Shown here piece by piece: positions 62,550 to 64,000 of a stretch of DNA of 64,000 nt. Position numbers and translations under genes: made by a program. Location: positions 1-64,000 of the forward strand of contig CAZBUJ010000005.1 in NCBI GenBank assembly GCA_964495075.1, written 5' to 3'. Source of the DNA: JAFGJQ01 sp964495075 (lineage in GTDB: Bacteria; Planctomycetota; Phycisphaerae; UBA1845). The notes under the pieces are model-generated. The model saw nothing but the letters and a program-made list of their open reading frames with translations, was not told the DNA's origin and searched no databases. Positions within the stretch are counted from its first letter, which is position 1. The number at the start of each line of letters is the position of its first letter.

Positions 62550-63947
62550 TCATCCACCCCGGTGGCCACGCCGCCGCCGGTCCCTTCCCTCGGTGATCAC
62601 CGGGTAACCGAATTCGATCGACCCGGCATACGAGATGACCGCCCGCGCGCACGGCAGACGCTCGAAGTCCCACGTCCGGGCGGCTTCGGTGAGCGTGACG
62701 CGCAGGTCGCGAGACACCAGGCCGTTGAACACCGTCCGTCCGTCCCGCTCCACCACCACCGGACGGTCGAGATCCACCAGCTCGTCACTGAGCAACAGCA
62801 CCAGCTCGGCGGTGCGACGCGTCTGCAACGTGATGGTCTGCGCGTGGCAGGTCGCCTCGATCACGCCGAGCCGTCCGGTCAGGTAGCGGCGCTTGGCCTG
62901 CGGCCACGTTTCGTGCGGCTTCATCTCGATGCGCAATTCCCCGGACGGCAGCGGCCGGCCACGCGACTGGGCGGCCGCGACCCAGTACGCCTGACTCTGG
63001 TCGGCCAGACGAAACGCCTGCCGGACCGAGCGGGGGTAGTGTGGGCGGCGCCGCTCCAGCATGGCGACCCAGGCATCGACCGGCGGCGCGACGCCCGCGT
63101 GTCCGACGCCGGGCAGCTCGAACGCCTGGAACCGTTCGAAGTCGAGATCGTCGATCAGGCTGGCCATCCGCCGGCTCATGCGGGCGATCCCGCCCTGCCG
63201 GTCGGGGTCGCCGTGGGCGTCGAGCGTGTCGTTCTCCCCCCAGCAGAAGAGGATGGCGGTGTGGCGACAGTTGGGCAGCACCTGGTCCCACAACGCGGTG
63301 CCGCCGACGATTTGGAGGAAGTTGGCCAGCGGCACCGCACCCGCGAAGCAGTCGGCGTGCATGACGGTTCCCATCCAGGTGTTGCTGCCCCCCATGGAGT
63401 AGCCCATCAGGTAGACCCGGTCGCTGTCCACGCGGAACCGCCGCCGGACGGCGTTGACCAGTGCCCTCGGCCGTCCCACGATACTCGACGGCATCGAGAA
63501 CGCGATGCCGGTGAACCGGTCGGGCGCGACGACGATGAAGTCCGCCGCCCGGTCGCCGAGCAGGTTGAGCGTGTATTGGAAGATGGATCGGGCATGACCG
63601 CTCGCTCCGTGCAGCGTGATAAGCACGGGCCAGCGCCGATCCGGCGTGTAGCCGGCGGGCACGTGAATCCACGCCGGCATGTCCACGCCGGGGTCTCGAC
63701 CGAGGTGCAGGGTGATTTCGCGATCGCCGGTCGGCTGCGGCTCCCACAGCGGGACCCGGCGGATCACGTCGGTCAGCCGTTCGACGGTCAGCCCCGCCGT
63801 GGCGAGGATTTCCCGCTCCCATTTCTGGCGCTCCGGCTCGGAGGGAGACAGGAAGAACGATCGTACCGCGAGGTCCAGCCCGTCGGCGTCGCCGGCCTCC
63901 GCCATCGCGGGCAGCAGCATCAACACCAGCCACGAAACACGCTTCAT
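62550..63947 (-). CDS. Exported alpha/beta hydrolase (esterase/PHB-depolymerase-like)
   Basis: A 465-residue protein. Signal peptide about 1-18 (MKRVSWLVLMLLPAMAEA). The hydrolase core (about 90-320) has the oxyanion strand LITLHGASGHAR (113-117), the nucleophile elbow GYSMGG with Ser184, and a likely acid/His pair in the ENDTLD and PGVGHAG segments. A roughly 130-residue beta C-terminal domain follows. Its layout resembles extracellular esterase-depolymerases and DUF-type peptidase-like hydrolases; the substrate is unknown. ATG 63947 follows GGGGGA. The upstream region runs off the window. Confidence 0.85.
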   Translation of the reverse strand: MKRVSWLVLMLLPAMAEAGDADGLDLAVRSFFLSPSEPERQKWEREILATAGLTVERLTDVIRRVPLWEPQPTGDREITLHLGRDPGVDMPAWIHVPAGYTPDRRWPVLITLHGASGHARSIFQYTLNLLGDRAADFIVVAPDRFTGIAFSMPSSIVGRPRALVNAVRRRFRVDSDRVYLMGYSMGGSNTWMGTVMHADCFAGAVPLANFLQIVGGTALWDQVLPNCRHTAILFCWGENDTLDAHGDPDRQGGIARMSRRMASLIDDLDFERFQAFELPGVGHAGVAPPVDAWVAMLERRRPHYPRSVRQAFRLADQSQAYWVAAAQSRGRPLPSGELRIEMKPHETWPQAKRRYLTGRLGVIEATCHAQTITLQTRRTAELVLLLSDELVDLDRPVVVERDGRTVFNGLVSRDLRVTLTEAARTWDFERLPCARAVISYAGSIEFGYPVITEGRDRRRRGHRGG

Positions 63948-64000
63948 GACGATCCCCCGTGGACGCCACCGGCCGACGCCGCGCCCACGGTGGACGCGGC

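Overview
This is a roughly 66% G+C, gene-dense bacterial chromosome segment, most consistent with an uncultured planctomycete (Planctomycetota, perhaps Phycisphaerae-like). The reasoning is by family knowledge. There is a very long secreted protein with GACC-type cysteine modules, DCNxNGxPDxCDI calcium-type repeats and a terminal dockerin-like domain. There is a prepilin-like protein with FTLIELLVV, a multihaem cytochrome ending in a dockerin-like domain, a GH172/DUF2961 protein, fused pterin-synthase domains and STAS proteins. No rRNA, tRNA, CRISPR array, insertion sequence or prophage was recognised. The window is mostly housekeeping and cell-envelope genes rather than a mobile island.

Layout. 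1-7.1 kb (minus strand): small hypothetical protein with a terminator-like hairpin, PEBP-type lipoprotein, membrane protein, a pair of M16 proteins (one with the HxxEH zinc site, one without), and phosphohexomutase with a cysteine-rich N-terminal extension. 7.4-15.2 kb: TolC-like protein, tandem 6-pyruvoyltetrahydropterin-synthase-like protein, citryl-CoA-lyase-like protein plus HD-like protein, GH172 protein, exported oligoendopeptidase F. 15.3-23.3 kb: zinc-protease-like protein with a C-terminal clamp-binding-like QLLLF motif, Xer recombinase, short UvrC-like protein, cysteine-cluster protein, Fis-type HTH protein, photolyase. 23.2-28.7 kb (minus): polyprenol-type glycosyltransferase, VanZ-like protein, GT39-type protein and methyltransferase, probably an envelope-glycan or lipid-sugar module. 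28.8-36.7 kb: RmuC, radical SAM protein, a tiny probably frameshifted gene, cyclodeaminase-like protein, response regulator, His-rich ion antiporter, ribosomal protein S1 with a long leader. 37.3-42.8 kb: giant cysteine-rich secreted protein with a rho-independent terminator, then a gene-poor stretch. 42.8-54 kb: PilZ-like protein, RuvX, CopD-like protein, exported redoxin, a second sugar module (GT2, asparagine synthase, GT39-type protein, methyltransferase), SLC13 transporter, PurE. 54-64 kb: six-haem cytochrome-dockerin protein, decayed LOG-family gene, prepilin-like protein, glycogen phosphorylase, two STAS proteins, alpha/beta hydrolase.

How the genes fit together. Several genes maintain DNA (photolyase, RmuC, RuvX, Xer, UvrC-like, the QLLLF zinc protein). 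Several build or decorate the envelope (two glycosyltransferase modules, TolC, prepilin, dockerin-type secreted proteins). The phosphohexomutase and glycogen phosphorylase supply sugar phosphates. No single coordinated novel operon stands out. The observations I would follow first are the QLLLF zinc-protease-like protein beside the recombinase, the frameshifted micro-gene near 31.2 kb, the clearly decayed LOG gene near 57.4 kb, the six-haem dockerin protein, and a recurring CGATAA element upstream of many genes. All calls rest on reading the sequence; no database search was run.
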